Assembly: GCA_028571685.1 (NCBI GenBank)
Contig: CM053158.1
Span: 52,668,001-52,732,000, forward strand
Direction of reading: 5' to 3'
DNA length: 64,000 bases
Origin: Heterohyrax brucei
Lineage: Eukaryota > Chordata > Mammalia > Hyracoidea > Procaviidae
The notes below the pieces were generated by a model, which saw only the letters and a list, made by a program, of their open reading frames with translations, was not told the DNA's origin and did no database searches. Positions 11,652 to 23,491 of this stretch are shown one piece after another; position 1 is the first letter of the stretch; each line of letters starts with the position of its first letter. A program made the position numbers and the translations under genes.

Positions 11652-14089
11652 TAGATACTATTTCACCAAATATTGAAGAAGACGGCTTTAAAGGTGTCCG
11701 AAGAGTTGTCCTCATGTAGGTTAGAAAGTGTTTACCGACTCTGAATTAAAAAATAACCCATAGTATCACTTGCCCTATGGTGTTATAGAAGGAAAGTGCT
11801 TCCATGTGGTTTGCTGAATCTCGTGATAGATTAGCAAAACTTTTAGAAGAGAAAATGCTTTTCATCAGAGTTAAGAGATATTCAGAATCATGGACTATAC
11901 TTGGGGGAAAAACTACAGCCAACCAAAGACCTAACAACACTGTTTAACAAACAAGGGTGATGTTTATAGCAGAAATGAATGTGGCGGCTTTCAAAGAACT
12001 ATGTGTATTTCCAGCCATAAATGTGTATAGGTCTGACAGCGTGTCAATTATAATTTTTGTAATCAAGTGGATGTAATTTATTAGAATTCACATACAGAAT
12101 GTACTGAGCACATGCTTCAGCGAAAGTACTAATTTGTCTATTCTTGACAGTGTTGTATGTGTTTTAAGTAGAAATGAAGACATTATAATTGAATAAACAT
12201 CTTCCTCTTGCTAACCATGCCCTCTTAGGGTTAACAGTAAGAAAATGGAATAATGTGGAATCTTTGCAAAAGTGACCGCAAATAAGACAACCATGGGGAG
12301 AGGTGGGTGTCAGCTTTCCTGGTTGCCTGCCACAGAGGTATGTTCGTGTGTGATTGATTGCGCTGGTGAGTAATACCAGTTGGCAGACATTAGTAACACT
12401 TTGTCTCACTTTTGGTACAGTTGTTAACTTTTCTATGTTTAGCGTGTTTTCATATTTTAATAAGAATTCTGAAGCTGTGTGTATATATATTCAGCATTAG
12501 CCTGAAACTTGACACTTTTGATTCTGGGGTAATTTATAGCTTCATCTGTATTTGACATAACTACAAGATGCTTTCAACATATGGAATTATGCTTGTAAAA
12601 TTTAACCTTATTACATTCCTTTTCCAGCCCCTGTGCCTTTTTTTCTATCCATTTTCATTTGCATTTTAAACATTTTGATTATACATTGTTACCGGGGTTG
12701 GCATGGTTTTGCAGGAGGCATGAAGAATGGGTGAAAACCAGGGGCTGCATGGAGTTGTTTTTTGTTTTCTTGACAATTGAGCATGAGGCTCCATTTCATT
12801 TTTGAACTGAGATGGATGAGGTACCAGCCTGAAATCCTTTGTGATTTTGCCAACAACAAGAGTACCAGGAATGTTTTTACCCTTGCACTAAAGTATCCTA
12901 TGAGGTGTTGGAAACATGTGCGCTCTTCCAGGATTCTGCGTGGTGCACTTGCTCCCTTCTGGGAGTTGGAACACGTCCACTGGGCGAACCATGTGAAAGG
13001 CATGAGCCTCCGACAATGGTGTGATGGAAATTTAAATAGGCAAGGACCTGCGCCAAGTCTGTGGAGCATTGTTTTAGTCTGACTTTAGCCCAAGCCAATG
13101 AGCGGCTTGGCTTTCTTACTCAAGGCAAAAGTTGAAAATGGCTTCAGGTGGTCTTTACAGTTCTGGGGGCTTGTAGATACTCACTAGTGCACCCCGTCTC
13201 CATTTAAGGCAGTTCTAAGGACTGTCCTGACCCAGTGAATGGCACAAAATACTCTAAGAAAGCAGGCTCTGGGTGGTTTTAGCTTACAATGGCAAGCTAC
13301 AACTAAAATTAAGTGGACGATAACATAGTATTTGCTTATTTTGGTTTATTGCAAGAGGAAAGCTCATTTTGAATACTTCATTATGTCCTTTATATGGAGT
13401 TTTGTTAACACTGCCCCCGGCCCATGAGCAGAGCAAATTTGGAGATTTTTCTTAAACAAAAGAGAGAAGAGCTTGCTCCTGAAGCAGGTTTCCCAAGGTC
13501 ACGGCCACTTCTAATTACAATTCTAATGGAACAGAAGGAGATCTTCCCAGGAGATCATTACTTAGTAATTTTTCAACAATAGCTATACCATCTTCTTCCC
13601 TATTTGGAAAATATAGAAAAATGGCCCATCAGTGTCCCTACCATAGATTTCATTTTCATACTCAATATTTCTGAAGCCCTGATTAGTTCTCTGACAAGGA
13701 ACACATTTATATACAGTGTGAAATATGAACATTATCTCTGCCTTGGTCTTAATTTTAAATTTGCATTCTACAGTATTTATGTAGACCTTTCTGCAGCCTT
13801 TCAAGTACTCAAACAAATGATTCACTATTAAAAGAGTTCATCTTGAAATATCTGTCTGAGTATTGTAAATAGCATGTAATGGATCACACATTTGTTTAGA
13901 CAAGTGAAATACAACATCAAAAGCTATTGCTGAAAAAGTAGGCCAACATGGGCATTAAGAACATAGCCCCATGTATCTCGGGTGAGAAAGTTCTCTGGTT
14001 CCCATGTGCAACAATGGGGAATATTTAGACTCTCCAGCAAAGATTACATGTTTCTTGATTCATCTCACAGCACAAGTCTACTTCATTTG
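11652..14089. other. Repeat-poor unique sequence
   Basis: I recognise no interspersed repeat and no gene. Around 12689-13110 GC content is locally higher and open frames of 126 codons (minus) and 101 codons (plus) overlap. Neither has a recognisable domain, and antiparallel overlap of this kind is what a stop-poor GC patch produces. I make no coding call. Confidence 0.4.
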
Positions 14090-14960
14090 CAAAGTGATAA
14101 CCTATTACCATAACTAAACCGCCTATTGCATGGAGGCTCAGAAGTAAAATAAAAAGATCAGCCAGTTATCTTATTTACATATATTGAATTGCAGTAATAC
14201 AGCCCGATCTCGGCCTCTCATTTGATTCTAATTAAAGCGTAGCAGAGAAACTGCAATCCACACAAGAGCTTATTTTAATAGTCAGCGCTGGCAAAGTCCC
14301 AATATCACAATGTAGCAATTAACAGCACGCTGTATTTGCTATTCATGGTTTGATGTAAAAACTTGTTTATTAAGATGGGCTGGAGGCGCTGGTGTGCAAT
14401 AGACCTGCATGTAATTAGATTCCAATTATTTGTCTGTTTCTGATATTGTAAACTGGCACTTAGCACATCAGTTAAATTGACACACGGCGCTGCATGGTTT
14501 ACTCGGTAATTAAAACATGTTCTGTTAATTAGATGATGACCACTTTATTTCAGGGCTCTTGTGTTTGGGTTTTCTCGTGTGCTCTGTTTGTATCATGAGC
14601 CACCAGACGCTCCTCTAATGAGTCCTTGTTTTGTTTCAATTACCACCTGCTGTTCAAAAGCAAAGCTTGTTTTAACTAAACAAAATTAATGCTTGTCTCT
14701 TCCTTTGTAAGAACTTAAACGTTAGACAAATTAATACGCTGATTATCGAAGTGCTAAGCTCTGGTTTTAAAGACTGCTAAGGCAATTAGAAGAAAGTTAT
14801 AAAATGTTGTAGAGTGTGGCATAAATATTGTTTAGTGTATTAAGAGGCATTACAAACAATGAAATATTTGCTGCAGTTGAAAGGGAACGTGGGGACTTAG
14901 CCTCCCCATCGCCAAATTAAATTAGCTCTCGCAATTTGCCAAAGGATCCAGAAACTAAAG
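14090..14960. promoter_or_regulatory. Candidate conserved developmental enhancer
   Basis: This repeat-free block holds at least ten ATTA/TAAT homeodomain-type cores in about 850 bp. Examples lie at 14229-14236, 14316-14323, 14411-14418, 14423-14430, 14506-14513, 14525-14532, 14682-14690, 14729-14734 and 14783-14789. It also has a CACCTG E-box near 14644 and SOX-like cctttgt near 14702. Dense homeodomain sites without repeats in a gene desert are typical of deeply conserved enhancers of developmental regulators. That is inference: conservation cannot be seen from one sequence, and AT richness alone raises ATTA counts. No target gene is visible. Confidence 0.35.
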
Positions 14961-15747
14961 ATACCAGGGACTTTCTAAGAGGAGGAACTGGATGAAGTTG
15001 GATGTGATGCTGTATGACACGCCTATGGAGAAAGCCGTGAATGATATTGGACGATCTTGGATGGTCTGCTGAAGTATCTGGTTGAGGTGTTATCTTGTCT
15101 ACACAGCACAGAGGTTGTTTCTACATTAAAGATCCAACACCAGCAGTTGCTTAAAACTTCTACTGCAACCGCTAGTAAGAAAGCCACTTTTGCATTTTGT
15201 GAGATTGAAGTCCTGTCTGACTAAACACATTCCATAGTCACCATCCCTGTCACCCCATCATCCCATTCATGAAACCAGCAGAGCAGAGTTGGTCTTGACA
15301 ACGTTTCCACAGCGTTTCCCGTCTCACTGCCGTCTCACCACATACAGTGACGTCCTCACCACTCCTCCAGCCTGGAGGTGAGAACCGTGGTCATACAAGG
15401 GTTAGGAGGAAAGGATGACTACCTGTTTCCCAAAATACTTCTTCATCACACTGGAGAACTCATTAACAGAGCTAATAAAATGATGCCACTCAAATTAGCC
15501 ACTGACATCACTTAAGGAGCTATTTTAAATGGAGTCAGGCAATTGATGAAGGCTCGGAAAACCTTCAGTTAGTTCCATTCCTTTGGTGCCAAGCCAGCTG
15601 AGTCAATAGCTTAGGGAGAAGGTTTGTTCTCGATAAGGATGGTCCCATGCAAGAGTTGTTCAGATACACTCTTTAATGAGATGCACTGCGTAATTACTCA
15701 AGATTCATGACAACGTATATTAGAGTTGACAACTGGCAGGCTGGAAT

Positions 15748-16118
15748 CACATACCCTCAGCGCTCCATATCCATGGGCTCTGTATCCACTGATTAAACCA
15801 ATTGTGGATAGAAAATATTCAGGAAAACAAAGTTACGTTGTTTCTGACATGTACTGTGTATTTAGTTCCATGTTGGTTGCATCTGCACTGAACATGTACA
15901 GACATTTTGCTTCTCATTCTTCCCTAAATAATACAGTATAGCAAGTATTTACATAACATTTACATAATAGTTGGTATTATACGTAGTCTAGAGATGATTT
16001 AAAGTATACAGGAGGATGTGCATAGGTTATATGCAAATACTGTGGCATTTTATAATTTATAAGGGGCTTGAGCATGTGCAGAATTTGGTCTTATCCATGA
16101 GGGTCCTGGAATCATGTT
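15748..16118 (+). repeat. Tigger-like DNA transposon relic
   Basis: The sequence follows a well-known mammalian non-autonomous Tc/mariner-Tigger repeat. It runs through 'ctccatatccatgggctctg', 'gaacatgtacagacattttg', 'ctagagatgatttaaagtat', 'acaggaggatgtgcataggt' and 'gagggtcctggaatcatg'. Terminal inverted repeats are eroded, so the exact ends and subfamily are uncertain. It carries no transposase. Confidence 0.7.
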
Positions 16119-17454
16119 TTCCTGTTGTGAGATTGATTTTATTCTCACAGGCGATCTTTCAGAACTTGAAATGTCATTTACCCATGAGAGTCAACAATAA
16201 CAACGTCACAACATGGAATGCAAACCTGAGTGTGTGTGTGGTCTTCAGCCCCCTCAAAAAACCACAGCCCCATCAAGAGAGGTGATCTACCTGTGTACAA
16301 AAACAAAAGTCCCCAATTACTCTTGGAACTTTAATTGGAAAAAAAAAAAACAATTCACAGTAACAGATTTCTATACCTTAGGGGTACATTTCCGAAGCAA
16401 TGGGCGGCAAGTGTGCTGCAAGACTTCTATTGATATTAATGGCAGTCATGGAGCTAAATTACTGAACACTGCTTGGCAAACATATTCCTTAATGCTGCTG
16501 TTGCCTTAAATTAATATTTTACAAAGACCTAAAGTAATTAGACTGTGTCTTACTAAATGCCCCATTTACTCATTAGATATTTCAAAATGCATCTTTTGCT
16601 GTAGGCCCATCGGGGCACATCAACTACTCAAAAATATATAAATGACTTCAGTGGGCACTTTTTTAAAAATGCTGGTACAGGGGAGGGGGACTGGAGCCTT
16701 ACCAGTGACCAGTTAACATAGTCCCATTTAGGTACACACTGTTGGAACTCAAGGGACATGACTTGATCATGGCTATCCAGATTCAGGAAGCAATGAGTTA
16801 TTTTACTACTATAAGGATATAGTAGTATAAAACTTAAATGTCAACCTTATTTTACATCTTGGGGTAGGCATTTGCTGTTTGGGCCTCCCGTGGACTATCC
16901 ATCTTTCTCTGTTTTTTTATTTAGGCTCTTCATCTTGTCCATTCATTCTAGGGAAACTGACACCATTCCCAGGTGTGTGCTAACAAGGTAAGGGGGAAGC
17001 ACACATGTCTTGACTACAGCGACTGGTTCAAAGACAGGTGTCCTAGAGAAGGCAGCCCAGTCAGAGAAACAAGGCTGTTTATTCAAGGGTTCAAGGAAGT
17101 GATATTTTCTTTTTTGCTGGCCAGAGGCCTAGAAGGAGACAGTGGAAGAGTTGCTGAAAGACACCTTTGATGACTTCTCTTGAGAAAAGAGCCAAAGCAG
17201 AGGAAGCAAAGGCAATGGATGGCTCTTGGTCAAATTATATGTAACCTGGATCAAGTCATACCTGAAATCAATAATATGCCCGGATTTATGTGAACCATTA
17301 TCTCCTCCACTACCTTTACCCCCTTCCTTCCATCCTTCTGTCCTTCCTTTTGCCTAAGCCCATTAAGCGTAAGTTATTTTTACTTACAAATGAAAAACTC
17401 CTAATGCATTTGACTTTTCACATCATACAACACTACATCAAACCACACCACACC
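16119..17454. other. Unassigned intergenic sequence
   Basis: I find no gene or repeat that I can support here. Short frames at 16016-16509 and 16973-17170 have no motif. A short CCACA tandem tract ends the stretch at about 17443-17460. Confidence 0.4.
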
Positions 17455-17647
17455 ACACCAAACCCAGCTGATTTTTTGACTTACAGCATAACTCTATAGG
17501 AGACAACAGAAATGCCCCATAGGTTTTCCAAGACTGTAAAGCTTTTATGGAAGCCACCTCTTTCTCCATGGAGCAGCTGATAGGTTTGAACTACTGGCCT
17601 TTTGGTTAGCAGCTGATTACTTTAACCACTTCAGCACCAGGGCTCCT
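17455..17647 (-). mobile_element. AfroSINE, long form, antisense
   Basis: The inverted tail (ctgattttttgacttacagc) and body (ataggttttccaagactgta) are followed by an extra segment with 'ggaagccacctctttctcca', then the inverted head ending 'cagcaccagggctcc'. The extra roughly 35 bp relative to the commoner form marks a longer SINE subtype, also seen at 18520-18712. Confidence 0.82.
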
Positions 17648-18519
17648 TCACACCACACAGTCAGACTAATTATACTCATTTGAGTCCTGAAGCTCAACAG
17701 AAGAATCCCTAAAGGTCAATTCTGCACCTGGGTCCTAAGGATGGATTTCACAGGGTCATTCAATTCCTGCAATCATATCAACATTTTATTCTATATACCT
17801 TTTATGTATATTTACCCAATCCAGTCCTGTTAATGTGAATCAGGGTTCTGGAAGACTGGCAGGAAGAATGCCAACTAACATGAAGAAGTATTTTGCATAA
17901 AATCACCTGCCTAATAAGTGTCAATTCCAGGGCTCCAGACTAAGCTCAAAATTTCAAGAAAACATATAGGTCTCTGAAGAAACATGTGTAGCAAGAAGAA
18001 AAATATATATATATAACTAGAGCTTTGTAGTAACTGGAATTGATTGTCGTGGAGACAAATGGGGAAACCTGGGACTGCCTATAAATGAATGAAATGGTGC
18101 TTTTAACAAAAGCCTTGATGACTGGCTTGCTTCAGTCGGTGTATATGTAACATGATTTCCCCCCACCACATAATACCACACACTAAAGCATCAGCAGATA
18201 GAAGCAACTATTCAGATACCTATGGTCCAGGTTGCACAAACTATAGCTCCAGCTTCATATATACTTCGAAAAGGAGCTTGTTGCAAGGTTCTACAGCATA
18301 AAACCAGAACAAGATTGAGAATACTTGCAATGCCATAAGCATGGCAGCCAAGCCTACTGTGTCACACTCTTCTCGCTATGAGATGCTCATCAACATCTGT
18401 TCTAATTGATCTATGTGAAATTAGGTCCCTGCTACTCAGTGATGAAAATACTATAAAAAAACAAGCAAAACTAAATATGGAAACAAAATAAAAAACACCA
18501 CCACCCTCAAACTTTGCTA
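17648..18519. other. Unassigned intergenic sequence
   Basis: I recognise no gene and no repeat family. A short AT run lies at 18002-18016. Confidence 0.35.
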
Positions 18520-18712
18520 TGATTGTTAGGTGACGCTGAGTCCATTCTGACTCACGGTGACATCATGCACAAAAAATAGAAGTGCTCTATGTGGTTTTCA
18601 AGGCTGTGACCATTCAGAAGCAGATCACCAGGCCTTTCTTCCAAGATGCCTCTGGGTGGGTGCCAGCTGCCAGTTTTCTGGCTAGTAGTTGAGAACTTCA
18701 ACTACTTGAAAC
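18520..18712 (-). mobile_element. AfroSINE, long form, antisense, diverged
   Basis: It begins 'gattgttaggtgacgctgag', carries the long-form segment with 'gaagcagatcaccaggcctt', and continues into 'gggtgccagctgccagtttt', the inverted tRNA-like part. The final head bases are eroded. Confidence 0.7.
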
Positions 18713-18802
18713 CCATAGGGATGTATACACCCCCTCTTCTTCCCTCTCCTCCCAGTTTACCACTCACAAATCCTTTGAAATTCTGTGCAATTCATGTGTC
18801 AA

Positions 18803-19115
18803 AGTGGTCAAAAGCATGGAATCCGGAGTCACACAGATTGTAGATTCAGATCTTTGCTCTATCACTTCCTGGCTGTGTGACTTTGAACATGTTAATTTAC
18901 ATTTCTGTATTTTGGTTTCATCATCTAAAAAAGTTATAATAAACTGAATTAGGTAAAATGGGCTGACATTTAATTATGACTACAAAAACCAGTTTGTAAA
19001 GTTCCAACTCATACCTATCGCATAGGGTTATTATGAGAATTAAATAAACACATGTAGAGAGTTTGGAAAATTGCTTGGCACATAATAAGCACTCAGTAAA
19101 TGTATCATTGTTCTT
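18803..19115 (+). repeat. MIR SINE
   Basis: Pan-mammalian MIR text is readable: 'catggaatccggagtcacac', 'tcacttcctggctgtgtgac', 'cataataagcactcagtaaa'. About 70 bp inside (18940-19010) do not fit MIR and may be drift or an insertion. The strong 3' match makes this confident. Confidence 0.88.
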
Positions 19116-19289
19116 GTCATTTCGTCCTAGCCTCACCTGTCTGCATTTGACAGAACTTTGCCCCTCTTAGGCCCTGGGTACTGCCACACCCCATTTTTGA
19201 ACTAGACAAACTCCTTTTTATGCCTCTTTCCTCAAGGCTATTCTTTACGTACCTTACTGACCCAACTGTGTCGTCTCTTACCACAGTGA

Positions 19290-19306
19290 TTAAAAAAAAA
19301 AAAAAA
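19290..19306 (+). repeat. Short poly(A) tract
   Basis: This is a run of about 14 adenines with no recognised retroposon body directly upstream. Confidence 0.7.
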
Positions 19307-19458
19307 TTAGCCATAGAATTCTTCAAAGGAAATGTTACCTGAAGATCAATCCATAAACCATATTAAAAGGGGATAACTCTTTGAAAAGAAGGTACTCACA
19401 AGCATCATCCATTTCCCCATTAACTACACACTCTTATCACCCACTCCATCCCTTCCCA

Positions 19459-19626
19459 GGGAACTCTGGTAGCTTAGTGGTTAAATGCTTCAACTGTTAA
19501 CCAAAGGACTGGCAGTGTAGATCTACCAGGAGTTCCTTGGAAACTCTATGGGCAGTTCCACTCTGTCCTATAGGGTCACTATGAGTCAGAATTGACTCCA
19601 GGGACAACACTTTTTTTTTTTTTTTA
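19459..19626 (+). mobile_element. AfroSINE, sense
   Basis: This is a complete copy. The head is 'ggaactctggtagcttagtg', with an A-box-like segment, and the body 'cagttccactctgtcctata' is followed by the tail 'ctatgagtcagaattgactc'. It ends in a long poly(T) (19610-19626), the usual terminal tract of the family here. Confidence 0.9.
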
Positions 19627-20179
19627 CTACCCCCCCACACAAACAGACAAGTACTTCTCTGGATCTCTAAGGGGAACTTAGTGGGAAAGGGGTGCTCTTT
19701 GGTCCCTTCTCCTCACCTCCCTTTTATTTCCTCCTCTATCACCTCCTCCTCTTACTCCAGTCAGGCCAAGGAAGGATGAGGTACCACTCTGGACAGAATG
19801 TAGAATACTGACCGGGCCGTATTCACTCGCATTGCACATACCCCTGCCACCTTTCTGTTGCTTTGTTGTACTGTAGTGACTTGTGTGTTGACACGTTGCA
19901 GAAAGCTACACCACTGGTATCCCAAGTACCACCAGAGTCACTCATAGTGGAAGGGTTTCAGTGAAGCTTCCAGACAAGACAGATTAGGAAGAAAAACCTG
20001 GCGAACTACTCCCCAAATTTAGCCAATGAAAACATTACGGATCATAGCAGAATATGTTGGAAAAGGAACTCTCTAGTTGGAGGCTCATTTTTTTGCAAAC
20101 TATATGTTAATGTTATAAAGACTTTACAGAAAAACAAAAACAGAAACTAAAAACTATTTAGCTTGATGTAACCTTTTAA
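19627..20179. other. Unassigned intergenic sequence
   Basis: A C-rich patch (about 19627-19640) and a pyrimidine-rich stretch near 19710-19760 are visible. I recognise no gene or repeat family. Confidence 0.35.
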
Positions 20180-22058
20180 AAATTATTGTTATGGTGAAAT
20201 ATGCAAAGATCTGGAATACACTCTTCATTTTTCAAGCTGGAAGAAGTGAGGAAAAAATGCAAGCCTAGCATTGCAATGCTGAAGAATTTTATGGGCAAAA
20301 TAGTGAATGATGCAGGAAGTATTAAAAGAAAATGGAACAAATTCAGAGTCACTTTTTACCAAAAAATGGAAATCCTGGTGGTGTAGTGGTTAAGTGCTAC
20401 GTCTGCTAACCAAAAGGTGTGCAGTTCAAGCCTTTCAGGTGTTCCTTGGAAACTCCATGGGGAGGTTCTACTCTGATCTATAGGGTCGCTATGGGTTGGA
20501 ACTGATTCAACAGCAGTAGTTTCAGTTTAGTAGGTTTATACCAAAAATAAATGGTCAGTGTTCAGCCATTTTAGGAGGTAGCGTGTGAATAAATATTGGT
20601 AGTACTAAAGGAAGAAATCCAAACTGTACTGAAGAGATTGGCAAAAAACAAGGCTCCGGAAGTTGATGGAATACCAATTGAGATGTTTCAACAAACTGAT
20701 GGAATGCTAGAAGCATTCACCAGTTTATACCAATAAATTTGAAAGATAGCTACCTGGCTATCTCACTGAAGAGATTCATATTTATGCCCATTCCAAAGAA
20801 TGGTGATCTAACAAAAAGCAGAAGTTATCAAATAATATCATTAATATGCAAGTAAAATTATGCTGAAGATAAATTCAAAAACAGTTATACGAGTGTATCT
20901 ACAGGGAACTGCCAGAAATTCAAGCTGGATTCAAAAGAGGATGTGGAACAAGGGACATCACTGCTGACGTCAGATAGATCTTGGCTGAAGGCAGAGAATA
21001 CCAAAAGATGTTTACTTCTGTTTTATTGACTGCTCAAAGGCATTCAGCTGCATGGATCATAACAAATTATGGGTAACATTGTAAAGGATGGGAATTCTAG
21101 AACGCTTCGTTGTACTCATGCCAAATGTATACATCAGACCCAGAGGCAGTTGTTCGAACAGAAGAAGAGATACTGTGTGGTTTAAAATCAGGAAAGCTTT
21201 ATGTTAGTGTTGTATCCTTTCCATAGTTATTCAATCTGTATTCTGAGCAAATAATCCAAGAAGCATTAGGACTAGGCAAAGACTCTTTAACAACCTGTGA
21301 TATGCAGATGCTATAACCTCACTAGCTGAAAGTGTAGACTTCAGGAACTTACTGATGAAGGTTAAAGAGTACAGCCTACATATAGGGACTACCCCTCAAC
21401 CTAACGAAAACAAAAATTCTTACATTGAACAGATAAGCAACATCATGATAAATGGAGAAAAGATTGAGGTTGTCAAGGATTTCATTTTACTTAGATTTAC
21501 AATGCTCATGGAAGCAGCAGTGAAGAAATCAACTAGCATTGTACATTGGCAAATCTGCTGCAAAAACCCTCTTTAAACTGTTAAAAAGCCAAGAAGGCAC
21601 TTTGAAAACTAAGGTGCACCTGGCCCAAGCCATGGTATTTTCAATTGTCTCATGTGCATATTAAACCTGAACAATGAATAAGGAAGACTGAAGAAGAATT
21701 GATGCCTTTGAATTCTGGTATTGGGAAAAAATACTGAGTATATCATAGACTACCAGAAGAATGAAGAAATCTGTCTTGAAAGAAGTATAGCCAGAATGCT
21801 CCTTAAAACTGAGGTTAGGGAGATTTCTCATGTACTTTGAACGTGTTATCAGGAGGGACCAGTCTCTGGAGAACGACATCATGCATGCTAAAATAGAAGG
21901 TAAATGAGAAAGAGGAAGATGCTCATCAGGATGGATTGACACAATGGCTGTAACAATGGGCTTGAACATGGCAATGAATGCGAGGATGGGTAGTGTTTTG
22001 TTCTGCTAACTGTACAGTCACTATGAGTTTGAAATGACTTGATGGCACCTAACAACAA
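20180..22058 (+). mobile_element. RTE LINE copy C, 5'-truncated
   Basis: The element starts within the RTE linker (gaaatatgcaaagatctgga) and runs to the RTE terminus 'gatggcacctaacaacaa' at 22039-22056, the cleanest 3' end in the window. RT text includes CGGAAGTTGATGGAATACC near 20656 (P-VDG entry motif) and a YADD box near 21300 reading stop-Y-A-D-A. A C-terminal frame lies at 21355-21576. A SINE sits at 20370-20537. 5' truncation is typical of target-primed reverse transcription. Confidence 0.86.
20370..20537 (+). mobile_element. AfroSINE in RTE copy C
   Basis: The head 'gaaatcctggtggtgtagtg' and tail 'ggtcgctatgggttggaact' define a complete copy. The RTE target 'taccaaaaa' occurs before (20357-20366) and again after it ('ataccaaaaat', 20537-20547), giving a target-site duplication of about 10 bp. 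The SINE is therefore younger than the RTE. Confidence 0.9.
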
Positions 22059-22514
22059 TTTTGTGTTTGACTCTTTTATTCTGAATGTGGTTCTCTTTAT
22101 GTTTATATTGGTTAGGGTTTTGTTGAATTTCTTGGGTACATGGGTTGATGTTTTACACGAAGAAAAAGAAAGAAAAAAGCCCAAAATAGTTTTTCAAACG
22201 TTTTTCTGTTCCATTCTCTATTTTCCCACCATGACTCCAGTTACATAATTGGATAATTCAGTCAACTGATGTCCTGCATATATTTAATTTTTTAAATTCT
22301 ATTATGTGCCTCCGACTCACTTTAAGTATTTTCTACTATTTTTATTTCTTCTTTTTCAATGTTTAATATTCTTAACACGCTCCTATAAGTCTAAAAAACA
22401 ACATGTTTTTATTTAGTTGTAGAATTTCTATTTGATTCTTTGGAAAGTTTCCATTTTTTACCTGAAAAAACCCTGTTAGATCCATCTTTTTAATAAATCA
22501 TTTAATATACTTGA
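22059..22514. other. AT-rich sequence, possible ancient L1 relic
   Basis: The stretch, together with 22677-22890 and 23040-23480, has the feel of an old L1-associated module ('cttttgactatgggccagat' near 22765). I cannot define its family or ends. Confidence 0.3.
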
Positions 22515-22676
22515 AAAGCCTGGTGGTGTAGTGGTTGAGTGCTAGGGCATCTAGCCAAAAATTCAAATCTACCAGGCCTTTCTTGGAAATTCTGTAGCAG
22601 TTCTACTCTGTCCTATAGGGTCAGTATAAGTCAAAATAGACTTGACAGCAATGGGTTTGGTCTGATTTTGGTTTTA
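22515..22676 (+). mobile_element. AfroSINE, sense
   Basis: The head 'aagcctggtggtgtagtggt', body 'cagttctactctgtcctata' and tail 'aagtcaaaatagacttgaca' are followed by the gggtttgg-type end. The internal part is slightly shortened. Confidence 0.88.
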
Positions 22677-22891
22677 AAACACTTAAAAGAGTTGTATAAA
22701 GTCTTTGCTTTCTAATTCCAGCAAGTGTATCATCTACTGATCTGCTCCTATTGACTGTGCTTTCTTTTGACTATGGGCCAGATATCTCACTTCTTATTTT
22801 TGTGTCATAATTTTCTCATATTTCATGATCTTTAGTTTTATTACAGGTATTATGTCACAGTGGAATCTGTTGTGTATGTATATACACATGT

Positions 22892-22893
<2 letters not shown>

Positions 22894-22958
<65 letters not shown>
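22894..22958 (+). repeat. (AC)n microsatellite, about 32 units
   Basis: This is an uninterrupted AC dinucleotide tract about 65 bp long, preceded by an imperfect TATAC/ACATGTGT lead. Its length and purity suggest it is polymorphic. It yields open frames of repeated threonine-histidine (plus) and cysteine-valine (minus) that are not genes. Confidence 0.97.
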
Positions 22959-22959
<1 letters not shown>

Positions 22960-23491
22960 TCCAGGTTCTGCTATTATGAATGGACATGTATTTCTGTTTA
23001 TTTCAAGAGTTTCCTGTTTGGCTGTTAGGGTGAAGTGCTGGTGATTCATATTCTTCCTAGAGTTGAGTTGAGCTAGGCCAGTGCTGTGGCTTTATTTAGT
23101 TTGAGTTTTCCTATGATCAGCCCAACTCCCAACCTATTCTACTGCCAACTGTTTTAGTCAGTGTTTGAGCTGGCAGAGTGTTAGGCTACAATCCCAGATA
23201 TTTTTGGTTCACCTTTAGATTCAACTTTGGCAGAGACCTAAATCCAATCCCACAGGAATGTATAGAATGACACAATTTCTCCTTTCCAGCCTCTCCTGTA
23301 TTGCTACTTCTTTGGAAAATTTTGGTGGGGAATGAGAGAGTGAGAAGTATGAATTGTTGGGTTGAACAATTTGATTTTGGTCTCCCAGATTCAACTCTTT
23401 TTTGCCAGTTCACTCAGAATTTATTTTACTGTAGACCTTTTCCACCTCCATATTCATACCTACTATGTGTCCATCTCTTACACTTGGTGAG

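Noticed and set aside
12029..12050. 'ataggtctgacagcgtgtca' resembles the mariner terminal repeat.
   Set aside because: Only about ten bases match, there is no partner terminus within 1.5 kb and no arm sequence follows.
17443..17460. CCACA tandem units as a possible CRISPR-like or satellite array.
   Set aside because: There are only three short units, directly at a SINE boundary; it is a trivial simple repeat.
22825..23049. Open frames of Thr-His and Cys-Val repeats on opposite strands.
   Set aside because: They are translations of the AC microsatellite, not genes.
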